Source: Legionellaceae bacterium | GTDB lineage: Bacteria > Pseudomonadota > Gammaproteobacteria > Legionellales > Legionellaceae | NCBI GenBank assembly: GCA_023266075.1 | Contig: JAHFRX010000082.1 | Location: 1 to 6,581, forward strand | Direction: 5' to 3' | Length of the DNA: 6,581 nt | Shown here: positions 1-5,819 of the stretch, in pieces | Layout: each line of letters starts with the position of its first letter | How positions within the stretch are numbered: position 1 is the first letter of the stretch | Position numbers and translations under genes: made by a program | Notes under the pieces: model-generated | Seen by the model: the letters and a program-made list of their open reading frames with translations, nothing else | Told to the model about the DNA's origin: nothing | Database searches by the model: none

Positions 1-147
1 AGTAATAAGGTGAGGCTTTTCCAAGCTGCCATTTGCAACTTTCATTCGCAAATTAAACTGCTTTTTTCTCACTTCTAGAAGCTCATTCTCAAGCTCAGAT
101 ACTGATTTTCCTCTGAGTGAGTCAACCAATTCACTTTTTTTACTCAT
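1..147 (-). CDS. rpmC: Ribosomal protein L29, 5' part (runs off the left edge)
   Basis: L29 is a small, mostly helical 50S protein near the polypeptide exit site. Reading the minus strand from the ATG at 147-145 gives 49 codons with no stop before the window edge. The product starts MSKKSELVDSLRGKSVSELE and continues to a NLRMKVANGSLEKPHLI segment, which matches the L29 pattern of a first helix, an LRMQ-like core and a basic second helix. E. coli L29 has 63 residues, so roughly 14 are missing to the left. The start overlaps the rplP stop by one base (TGATG). A purine-rich AGGAAGGTGA stretch inside the end of rplP can serve as ribosome binding site. The position after rplP is the expected one in S10-type clusters. 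Identity rests on sequence pattern and synteny; the gene is truncated only by the window. Confidence 0.93.
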   Translation of the reverse strand, partial: MSKKSELVDSLRGKSVSELENELLEVRKKQFNLRMKVANGSLEKPHLIT

Positions 148-560
148 CACATCACCTTCCTTTCTTCAAAGATAACTTTGAAGGGAAGTTTTGCTTTAGC
201 AAGCTCAAACGCTTCGATCGCAAGTTCACGTGGAACGCCTTCCATTTCAAAGAGTACTTTACCCGGCTGAATTTGCGCAACCCAATATTCAACACTGCCT
301 TTACCCTTACCCATACGAACTTCAAGAGGCTTTTGTGTAATTGGTTTGTCAGGAAAAACCCGAATCCAAATTTTACCATCACGCTTTACATGACGAGTCA
401 TGGCTCGACGTGCAGCTTCAATCTGTCTTGCCGTCAATCGTCCTCTTTCAGTAGCCTTCAAACCGAATTCACCAAAGCTCACTGAAGAGCCTCGAAGTGC
501 AAGCCCTCGGTTTCTTCCCTTCATTTGTTTACGATATTTTGTTCGTTTTGGCTGTAACAT
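147..560 (-). CDS. rplP: 50S ribosomal protein L16
   Basis: L16 organises the A-site side of the 50S subunit near the peptidyl-transferase centre and is a late assembly protein. The product has 137 residues against 136 in E. coli; there is one extra residue around positions 22-26. Visible family blocks are MLQPKRTKYRK at the N-terminus, RGRLTARQIEAARRAMTR at about 39-56, KIWIRVFPDKPITQKP at about 63-78, and VRMGKGKGSVEYWV at about 81-94. Arg82 in the last block corresponds to E. coli Arg81, known to be hydroxylated by the 2-oxoglutarate oxygenase YcfD/RoxA. The ATG lies 16 bases after the rpsC stop, preceded by GAGG ten bases upstream. The stop TGA overlaps the rpmC ATG by one base, suggesting coupled translation. 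Complete and intact. Confidence 0.98.
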   Translation of the reverse strand: MLQPKRTKYRKQMKGRNRGLALRGSSVSFGEFGLKATERGRLTARQIEAARRAMTRHVKRDGKIWIRVFPDKPITQKPLEVRMGKGKGSVEYWVAQIQPGKVLFEMEGVPRELAIEAFELAKAKLPFKVIFEERKVM

Positions 561-576
561 AATTCCAATTCCTCAC

Positions 577-1236
577 TTACTTGCTGCTGCGCGTTTCACG
601 GGCTTTATGTGCAACAGTTTCGCCTTTAAAAATCCATACTTTAACACCAATAATGCCATATGTTGTTTTAGACTCAGCAGTACCATAATCAATGTCGGCT
701 CTGAATGTATGCAAAGGAACACGTCCTTCTCGATATGATTCGCTACGCGCAATTTCAGCGCCACCCAAGCGACCACTCACCATGATTTTAATACCTTTAG
801 CACCAGACTTTAAAGCAGATGTCACGGCACGCTTCATCGCACGTCTAAACATCACACGCTGCTCAAGCTGTTGCGCAATATTCTCTGCAACAAGCGTCGC
901 ATCAAGCTCAGGCTTTTTCACCTCTTCAATATTCAAATGAACAGGCACATTCAACTTTTTAGAGATTTCTGCACGTAATGCATCAATCCCACCACCTTTC
1001 TTACCGATCAAAACACCTGGGCGCGCACTATGGATAGTCACAACAGCATTATTCGCTGGCCTATCTATCTGAATTTTGCTCACCGCGGCAGACATGAGTT
1101 TTTTCTTCAGTTCTCTACGCAAATTAATGTCTTCGTTAAGTAAGCGCGAATAGTTTTTATTTGTTGCATACCAATTCGAATTCCACTTTTTAACGATACA
1201 TAAACGGATACCGATTGGATTGACCTTCTGACCCAT
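577..1236 (-). CDS. rpsC: 30S ribosomal protein S3
   Basis: S3 sits in the 30S head at the mRNA entry side and contributes to the ribosome's helicase activity. The product has 219 residues, slightly shorter than the 233 of E. coli because of a shorter C-terminal tail. The N-terminus MGQKVNPIGIRL is the family signature. The KH type II domain carries the loop GVLIGKKGG at about 74-82. The C-terminal S3 domain shows QQLEQRVMFRRAMKRA, SGRLGGAEIARSE and TFRADIDYG blocks, and ends in a basic GETVAHKARETRSSK tail. The ATG is four bases after the rplV stop (TAG); a GGGGAG ribosome binding site lies within the end of rplV, seven bases before the ATG. The stop is TAA. Complete, no disruption seen. Confidence 0.98.
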   Translation of the reverse strand: MGQKVNPIGIRLCIVKKWNSNWYATNKNYSRLLNEDINLRRELKKKLMSAAVSKIQIDRPANNAVVTIHSARPGVLIGKKGGGIDALRAEISKKLNVPVHLNIEEVKKPELDATLVAENIAQQLEQRVMFRRAMKRAVTSALKSGAKGIKIMVSGRLGGAEIARSESYREGRVPLHTFRADIDYGTAESKTTYGIIGVKVWIFKGETVAHKARETRSSK

Positions 1237-1240
1237 TACC

Positions 1241-1576
1241 CTACTCCCCGTTTGATACTTTAATCGTAATATGGCAGTTGCGCTTCGTAATTCTGTTCGC
1301 TCTACCCTTGGCTCTAGGACTGATTCGTTTCATAGAAGCCGCTTCATCAACAAATATTGTGCTCACTTTAAGCTCATCTATATCCGCACCTAAATTATGC
1401 TCTGCATTTGCAACCGCAGACTCAAGCACTTTTAGTATCAACTCAGCACCTTTTTTAGGCGTAAACTTAAGCACACCTAATGCCTCAGACACACCCATAC
1501 TACGAACCATATCTGCAACCAATCTGCCTTTCTGAGCAGACAGTCGTGCGTTTTTTAACTTCGCTGTAACTTCCAT
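1241..1576 (-). CDS. rplV: 50S ribosomal protein L22
   Basis: L22 binds 23S rRNA and sends a long beta-hairpin into the exit tunnel. The product has 111 residues (E. coli 110). The globular part (KNARLSAQKGRLVADMVR at about 8-25, SAVANAEHN at about 53-61) is followed by the hairpin, with SMKRISPRAKGRANRI at about 81-96. The Met82-Lys83-Arg84 triplet, whose deletion in E. coli L22 gives erythromycin resistance, is present and intact. The ATG lies nine bases after the rpsS stop; the whole spacer is GAGGCGGCG, so the ribosome binding site (GAGG) nearly fills it. The stop is TAG, and rpsC starts four bases further on. Complete. Confidence 0.97.
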   Translation of the reverse strand: MEVTAKLKNARLSAQKGRLVADMVRSMGVSEALGVLKFTPKKGAELILKVLESAVANAEHNLGADIDELKVSTIFVDEAASMKRISPRAKGRANRITKRNCHITIKVSNGE

Positions 1577-1585
1577 CGCCGCCTC

Positions 1586-1864
1586 TTATTTGCCTTTAGC
1601 CTTTCTGTCTCCAGAATGACCTTTAAATGTCCGAGTCATGGCAAACTCACCCAATTTGTGTCCAACCATATTATCAGTAATAAACACAGGGACATGATCT
1701 CTGCCGTTATGTACTGCAATTGTCAAATCAATCATTTCAGGAATAATTGTCGACCGTCTAGACCAAGTTTTAATTGGTTTTTTAGATTTTGTTGCAATGG
1801 CTGCCTCAACTTTGTTTAGCAGATGCTTATCAATAAAAGGACCTTTTCTAATAGAACGAGCCAC
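1586..1864 (-). CDS. rpsS: 30S ribosomal protein S19, GTG start
   Basis: S19 lies in the 30S head with S13 and contacts the A-site finger of the 50S. The product has 92 residues, the same as E. coli S19. Recognisable blocks are RSIRKGPFIDKHLL at about 3-16, SRRSTIIPEMIDLTIAVHNG at about 36-55, HVPVFITDNMVGHKLGEF, and a basic C-terminal GDRKAKGK. The start codon is GTG at 1864-1862: the next codons give ARSIRKGP, matching the family N-terminus exactly, and AAGAGGG lies seven bases upstream, so no other start is plausible. It begins 16 bases after the rplB stop and ends nine bases before rplV. In GHKLGEFA-x-TR the x is Met, where E. coli has Pro. Confidence 0.97.
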   Translation of the reverse strand: MARSIRKGPFIDKHLLNKVEAAIATKSKKPIKTWSRRSTIIPEMIDLTIAVHNGRDHVPVFITDNMVGHKLGEFAMTRTFKGHSGDRKAKGK

Positions 1865-1871
1865 TTGTCTA

Positions 1872-1878
1872 CCCTCTT
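1872..1878 (-). promoter_or_regulatory. Ribosome binding site fixing the GTG start of rpsS
   Basis: The minus strand reads AAGAGGG here, a near-complete match to the anti-Shine-Dalgarno sequence. It is separated by seven bases (TAGACAA) from the GTG at 1864-1862. No in-frame ATG lies nearby that would keep the conserved N-terminus, so this site supports GTG initiation. Confidence 0.8.
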
Positions 1879-1880
1879 AA

Positions 1881-2708
1881 TTATTTTTGCTTACGTCGTC
1901 TAACGATAAATGTATCAGTTCGCTTGTTTGAGCGCGTCTTATACCCCTTCGTCTTAACACCCCATGGTGAAACCGGATGACGTCCAGCTGATGTCCTACC
2001 CTCGCCGCCACCATGTGGGTGATCAACAGGGTTCATCGCAACACCACGAACAGTTGGTCGTATGCCACGCCAACGCTTTGCACCAGCTTTACCTAACACT
2101 CTTAATGAATGCTCAAGATTACCTACTTCACCAACTGTTGCACGACAAGTTAGCAATACTTTTCGCATTTCAGTTGAGCGCAACCGAATCGTCGCATAAA
2201 CACCCTCTTTGGCGACGATTTGACCACTACAACCAGCACTCCGCAATAACTGCGCGCCCTTTCCTGGCTTTAATTCAACACAGTGGATTGTTGTACCCAT
2301 AGGGATATTTTTCAATGGGAGACAATTACCAGCACTAATAGGCGCATCTTGCCCGCTCACAACTGCATCACCGGCCTTTAGGCCATTGGGTGCGATGATG
2401 TATTTTCGCTCACCATCTTTATACAAAATAAGTGCAATCAGCGCGGAACGATTAGGATCGTATTCAATACGCTCAACCCGTCCCTCAATACCGTCTTTTA
2501 ATCGCTTAAAATCAATCATTCGATATTGCGTGCGCGTGCCACCACCAATATGTCTCACAGTGATCCGACCTTGATTATTTCGCCCGCCGGTCTTTTTTAA
2601 CTTTTCTACTAAACCAGGATAAGGTTTTCCCTTATGTATACCAGGATGTACAACGCGAATTTCGCCTCGCTTACCTGGTGATGTTGGCTTGGATTTCAAT
2701 AATGGCAT
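1881..2708 (-). CDS. rplB: 50S ribosomal protein L2
   Basis: L2 is one of the largest primary 23S rRNA-binding proteins; it helps subunit association and is needed for peptidyl-transferase activity. The product has 275 residues (E. coli 273). The N-terminal OB-fold domain shows KPTSPGKRGEIRVVHPG at about 7-23 and GRNNQGRITVRHIGGG at about 42-57. The SH3-like part contains the VELKPGKGAQLLRSAG block. The C-terminal region has RGIRPTVRGVAMNPVDHPHG followed by GGEGRTSAGRHPVSPWG; the conserved His of DHPHGGG is residue 230 (E. coli His229). The lysine- and arginine-rich tail ends RRRKQK. The ATG is 11 bases after the rplW stop, with AGGA nine bases upstream. The stop is TAA. Complete and unremarkable. 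Confidence 0.99.
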   Translation of the reverse strand: MPLLKSKPTSPGKRGEIRVVHPGIHKGKPYPGLVEKLKKTGGRNNQGRITVRHIGGGTRTQYRMIDFKRLKDGIEGRVERIEYDPNRSALIALILYKDGERKYIIAPNGLKAGDAVVSGQDAPISAGNCLPLKNIPMGTTIHCVELKPGKGAQLLRSAGCSGQIVAKEGVYATIRLRSTEMRKVLLTCRATVGEVGNLEHSLRVLGKAGAKRWRGIRPTVRGVAMNPVDHPHGGGEGRTSAGRHPVSPWGVKTKGYKTRSNKRTDTFIVRRRKQK

Positions 2709-2719
2709 AATTACTTATC

Positions 2720-3016
2720 CTACTCTGTCACTGTAAAATCAATGTCGAAGCCCGATTGCAAACTGACATATGCTTTTTTCCAGTCGGACCTCATACCCAA
2801 TCGTTGCTTAAACCGCTTTGCTTTACCTTTCACATTGAGAACCGCAACACGCTTTACTTTCACATTAAATAATTGCTCAACAGCTTCTTTAATTTCAGGC
2901 TTTGTTGCTGTTTTTAAGACTTTAAACGTGAACTGTTTATGCTTTTCAGCTAACAATGTCGCTTTCTCAGAGATGGCTGGCTCTCTAACGATCATTAACA
3001 TACGCTCTTTATTCAT
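2720..3016 (-). CDS. rplW: 50S ribosomal protein L23
   Basis: L23 lines the polypeptide exit and is the docking site for trigger factor and signal recognition particle. The product has 98 residues (E. coli 100). The N-terminal REPAISEK at about 11-18 includes Glu17, equivalent to E. coli Glu18 used by trigger factor. Further blocks are ATKPEIKEAVEQLFNVKV at about 37-54 and the RSDWKKAYVSLQ strand near the C-terminus. The ATG overlaps the end of rplD by four bases (ATGA), with a perfect GGAGG ten bases upstream inside rplD. This is a standard arrangement for coupled translation. The stop is TAG. Confidence 0.97.
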   Translation of the reverse strand: MNKERMLMIVREPAISEKATLLAEKHKQFTFKVLKTATKPEIKEAVEQLFNVKVKRVAVLNVKGKAKRFKQRLGMRSDWKKAYVSLQSGFDIDFTVTE

Positions 3017-3618
3017 TGTAATTGTTCCTCCAGCACTTTCACTGCATCGAGCGTCATCAAAATATGCTCGTAGCGCAATAAGATGTATGGATCTATTGAC
3101 GACGTGTCACAAATCGCATAATCATGTAAATTTCGAGAACTTAAGTACTCCATCTCACCGACTTCATGCATCAAAATCAATGCACTCTCAATCTTCAAAG
3201 CTTGCATTTTTGCTTTAAATTCTTTTGTCTTTGGTGTTTCACAGGTGAACTCACTGACAATTATCAATCGACCTGAACGATAAAGCTCGGCAATTATACT
3301 ACGAATTGCGCCTTTGTACATTTTTTTATTAATCTTTTGTGAATAATCACGTTTCTTCGCAGCAAAAATCACACCGCCAGAGCGCCAAAGTGGACTACGA
3401 ATTGTACCAGCACGTGCTCGGCCAGTACCTTTTTGATTCCACGGCTTCTTTCCACCACCACGAACTTCAGCACGCGTTTTTTGTGCGCTATTACCAGAAC
3501 GGTCATTATTTAGAACTGTTACAACGGCTTGATGAATCAAATCTTCACGATAAGGCGCATTAAAGACTACATCACTCACTTCGAATTTAGTGTTTTTATC
3601 TTGAATCGAGAGTTCCAT
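3013..3618 (-). CDS. rplD: 50S ribosomal protein L4
   Basis: L4 binds 23S rRNA and its extended loop forms part of the exit-tunnel constriction. In E. coli it also represses its own S10 operon through the rpsJ leader; no such leader is visible in this window. The product has 201 residues, equal to E. coli L4. The tunnel loop GGGKKPWNQKGTGRARAG spans about 54-71, and Lys63, whose change to Glu gives erythromycin resistance in E. coli, is retained. The C-terminal domain ends with an LMTLDAVKVLEEQL helix. The ATG shares one base with the rplC stop (TAATG), with GGAG eight bases upstream inside rplC. The stop TGA overlaps the rplW start. Complete. Confidence 0.97.
   Translation of the reverse strand: MELSIQDKNTKFEVSDVVFNAPYREDLIHQAVVTVLNNDRSGNSAQKTRAEVRGGGKKPWNQKGTGRARAGTIRSPLWRSGGVIFAAKKRDYSQKINKKMYKGAIRSIIAELYRSGRLIIVSEFTCETPKTKEFKAKMQALKIESALILMHEVGEMEYLSSRNLHDYAICDTSSIDPYILLRYEHILMTLDAVKVLEEQLQ
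3027..3031 (-). promoter_or_regulatory. Perfect GGAGG ribosome binding site of rplW within rplD
   Basis: GGAGG on the minus strand lies ten bases before the rplW ATG and within the last codons of rplD (Glu-Glu-Gln-Leu-Gln). It is the cleanest Shine-Dalgarno match in the window and fixes the rplW start at 3016. Confidence 0.75.
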
Positions 3619-4265
3619 TATTTGCGCTCCTCTTTAGATTTCACAGCTGGCTTAATTTCAACTCTTGCACCAGGAGCACCAGGAATAGCACCTTTGATTA
3701 AAAGCAGGTTTCTTTCAACGTCTACACGAACGAGCTCAAGTGATTGTGTTGTCACACGAGCATTACCCATATGACCCGCCATTTTTTTGCCTTTAAATAC
3801 ACGCCCTGGTGTTTGGTTTTGGCCAATAGAGCCAGGAACCCGATGCGATCTTGAGTTACCATGTGTCGCGTCTTGTGTTCTAAAATTATGACGTTTAACC
3901 GTTCCTGCAAAACCTTTACCTTTAGAATGTGCAGACACATCAACTGTTTGTCCGCCCGTAAACACATCCGCTACAGTAAGCATCTGCCCTAATGTATAAT
4001 TGTCTAAGTTATCCACTCTAAACTCACACATCATATCGCCTGCTTCAATCTGAGCTGCAGCAAAATGCCCTGTCATTGGCTTATTGACTCGACTTGCTTT
4101 CTTCATACCGCCGGTGAGTTGAACTGCACTGTAACCATCTCGCTCTTCATTTTTAAGTTGCGAAACACGATTAGGTACGACTTCAACCACTGAAACAGGA
4201 ATGGAAGCACCACCCTCAGTGAAGACTCGCGTCATGCCAACCTTGCGGCCTAATAAACCGATCAT
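3618..4265 (-). CDS. rplC: 50S ribosomal protein L3
   Basis: L3 is an early-assembly 23S rRNA-binding protein whose extension reaches the peptidyl-transferase centre. From the chosen ATG the product has 215 residues (E. coli 209) and begins MIGLLGRKVGMTRVFTEGG, the standard N-terminus. An additional in-frame ATG directly upstream (4268-4266) would add one Met. I prefer the second ATG for family length and because GAGGGG then sits six rather than three bases away. The central SKGKGFAGTVKRHNF block (about 114-128) and SHRVPGSIGQNQTPGRVFKG (about 140-159) are present. The latter contains the Gln region methylated by PrmB in E. coli L3. The C-terminus GAIPGAPGARVEIKPAVK is typical. The stop TAA shares its last base with the rplD ATG. 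Confidence 0.97.
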   Translation of the reverse strand: MIGLLGRKVGMTRVFTEGGASIPVSVVEVVPNRVSQLKNEERDGYSAVQLTGGMKKASRVNKPMTGHFAAAQIEAGDMMCEFRVDNLDNYTLGQMLTVADVFTGGQTVDVSAHSKGKGFAGTVKRHNFRTQDATHGNSRSHRVPGSIGQNQTPGRVFKGKKMAGHMGNARVTTQSLELVRVDVERNLLLIKGAIPGAPGARVEIKPAVKSKEERK

Positions 4266-4271
4266 CATTTA

Positions 4272-4277
4272 CCCCTC
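4272..4277 (-). promoter_or_regulatory. Ribosome binding site upstream of the tandem ATGs of rplC
   Basis: GAGGGG on the minus strand is followed by TAA-ATG-ATG. The spacing is three bases to the first ATG and six to the second, which favours the second as initiator. It lies in the widest non-coding gap of the window. Confidence 0.7.
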
Positions 4278-4295
4278 AATAATATTTTGTACGCA

Positions 4296-4613
4296 TTAAT
4301 CGTCAAGACTAATTTGAACATCAACGCCTGCAGCCAGATCAAGCTTCATCAACGCATCTACCGTTTTCTCAGTAGGGTTGAGAATAATCACTAGGCGCTT
4401 ATGTGTACGAATCTCATACTGATCTTGCGCATCCTTATTCACATGTGGAGAAGTCAGCACAGAATATTTTTCTTTTTTGACAGGCAATGGAATAGGACCC
4501 CTAATCGTCGCACCAGTTCGCTTGACTGTCTCAACAATTTCACGTGTTGACACATCTATCATGCGGTGATCAAACGACTTTAGCCTAATTTTAATATTTT
4601 GATTATTTGTCAT
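4296..4613 (-). CDS. rpsJ: 30S ribosomal protein S10 (NusE)
   Basis: S10 is a 30S head protein and, as NusE, pairs with NusB in transcription antitermination. The product has 105 residues, two more than E. coli at the N-terminus (MTNNQNIKIRLKSFDH). Conserved blocks are TREIVETVKRTGATIRGPIP at about 23-42, the SPHVNKDAQDQYEIRTHKR loop and strand, and PTEKTVDALMKLDLAAGVDV near the C-terminus. The ATG is only four bases (GAAA) after the tuf stop; a weak GAGTGAG spanning the tuf stop codon is the likely ribosome binding site. This spacing leaves no room for the leader that controls the E. coli S10 operon. The stop is TAA. Complete. Confidence 0.98.
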   Translation of the reverse strand: MTNNQNIKIRLKSFDHRMIDVSTREIVETVKRTGATIRGPIPLPVKKEKYSVLTSPHVNKDAQDQYEIRTHKRLVIILNPTEKTVDALMKLDLAAGVDVQISLDD

Positions 4614-4617
4614 TTTC

Positions 4618-5808
4618 TCACTCGATTATTTTAGCAACAACACCCGCACCAACGGTACGGCCACCTTCACGAATCGCAAATCGCAACCCTTCATCCATCG
4701 CAATCGGCGCATGAAGTGCTATCACCAATTTCACGTTGTCACCTGGCATCACCATCTCAACACCTGATGGTAAATCACATGTGCCTGTCACGTCTGTTGT
4801 TCTGAAATAAAACTGTGGACGGTAACCATTGAAAAATGGCGTATGACGACCACCTTCCTCTTTTGACAGCACGTATACTTCTGCTTCAAACTTTGTGTGT
4901 GGCTTAATCGAGCCTGGCTTCGCCAATACTTGACCACGCTCCACATCTTCTCGCTTCGTTCCGCGTAATAATATACCTACGTTGTCACCCGCTCGTCCTT
5001 CATCTAACAACTTCCGGAACATTTCAACACCTGTACATATCGTCTTCGTCGTCGGACGGATGCCAATAATCTCTACTTCTTCACCCACCTTCACGATTCC
5101 GCTTTCGATTCGGCCAGTCACCACCGTGCCACGACCCGATATCGAGAATACATCTTCGATCGGTAACAAGAAGCTCTTATCAATATTCCGAACAGGCTCC
5201 GGTATATATGCATCCATCGTATCGACAAGCTTCAATATCGCCGCCTCACCTATCTCACTTGTATCGCCTTCCAACGCTTTCAGCGCTGAGCCCACTATTA
5301 TTGGAATATCATCACCAGGAAAATCGTATGAGCTTAATAGATCACGGACTTCCATCTCTACCAACTCAAGTAACTCAGCATCATCAACCATGTCCGCTTT
5401 ATTTAAAAATACGACGATGTAAGGAACACCGACTTGACGTGACAACAAAATATGCTCGCGCGTCTGCGGCATCGGTCCATCTGCCGCAGAAACCACTAAT
5501 ATTGCGCCGTCCATCTGTGCTGCACCCGTGATCATGTTCTTGATATAATCCGCATGACCCGGACAGTCCACATGTGCATAGTGACGGTTCGTTGACTCGT
5601 ACTCCACATGCGCTGTAGATATCGTAATCCCGCGTGCACGCTCTTCTGGTGCCGCATCAATTTGATCATACGCCTTTGCAATACCACCATGCTTCTTCGC
5701 CATGATCGTTGTAATCGCTGCTGTTAGCGTTGTCTTGCCATGATCAACGTGACCAATCGTTCCTACGTTAACATGCGGTTTCTTCCGCTCAAATTTTTCC
5801 TTCGCCAT
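4618..5808 (-). CDS. tuf: Elongation factor Tu
   Basis: EF-Tu is a cytosolic GTPase that delivers aminoacyl-tRNA to the ribosomal A site. The product has 396 residues (E. coli 394); it is longer mainly by a two-residue insertion near 182-189. The G-domain motifs are complete: GHVDHGKT at 19-26, RGITIST at 59-65 (switch I), DCPGH at 81-85 with the catalytic His85, NKAD at 136-139 and SAL at 174-176. Domain 2 contains SISGRGTVVTGRIESG (222-237) with Ser236 where E. coli has Arg. Domain 3 carries the GGRHTPFFNGYRPQFYFRTT and REGGRTVGAGVVAKIIE blocks. The ATG lies 11 bases after fusA, with GAGGT spanning the fusA stop. Codon use is odd: by hand count about 12 of 34 Ile codons are ATA, and ACG is the commonest Thr codon, unlike fusA and the ribosomal genes. 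Whether a second tuf copy exists cannot be seen. Confidence 0.99.
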   Translation of the reverse strand: MAKEKFERKKPHVNVGTIGHVDHGKTTLTAAITTIMAKKHGGIAKAYDQIDAAPEERARGITISTAHVEYESTNRHYAHVDCPGHADYIKNMITGAAQMDGAILVVSAADGPMPQTREHILLSRQVGVPYIVVFLNKADMVDDAELLELVEMEVRDLLSSYDFPGDDIPIIVGSALKALEGDTSEIGEAAILKLVDTMDAYIPEPVRNIDKSFLLPIEDVFSISGRGTVVTGRIESGIVKVGEEVEIIGIRPTTKTICTGVEMFRKLLDEGRAGDNVGILLRGTKREDVERGQVLAKPGSIKPHTKFEAEVYVLSKEEGGRHTPFFNGYRPQFYFRTTDVTGTCDLPSGVEMVMPGDNVKLVIALHAPIAMDEGLRFAIREGGRTVGAGVVAKIIE

Positions 5809-5819
5809 TTTTAATTACC

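Noticed and set aside
152..382. Second minus-strand open frame within rplP
   Set aside because: It is an out-of-frame reading of L16; the conserved RMGKGKGSVEYWV block is in the other frame.
2742..3218. Long open frame of 158 codons on the plus strand
   Set aside because: It lies wholly antisense to rplW and rplD, which are unmistakable. The translation shows no recognisable domain and crosses two genes; it is a chance shadow.
3752..3967. Minus-strand open frame in another frame within rplC
   Set aside because: It overlaps conserved L3 coding sequence in a different frame and has no ribosome binding site or family pattern of its own.
4269..4295. The widest junction gap (rpsJ-rplC) as a possible promoter or terminator
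   Set aside because: Only 27 AT-rich bases containing the rplC ribosome binding site; no stem-loop with a T-run and no paired -35/-10 elements.
4982..5422. Plus-strand open frame of 146 codons inside tuf
   Set aside because: It is the antisense of a highly conserved EF-Tu segment; the serine- and threonine-rich translation is a reverse-complement artefact.
5529..5550. TATAAT-like string on the plus strand (ttgatataatcc)
   Set aside because: It falls on codons for the conserved EF-Tu segment around DYIKNMITG, points antisense to every gene, and has no convincing -35 element at the right distance.
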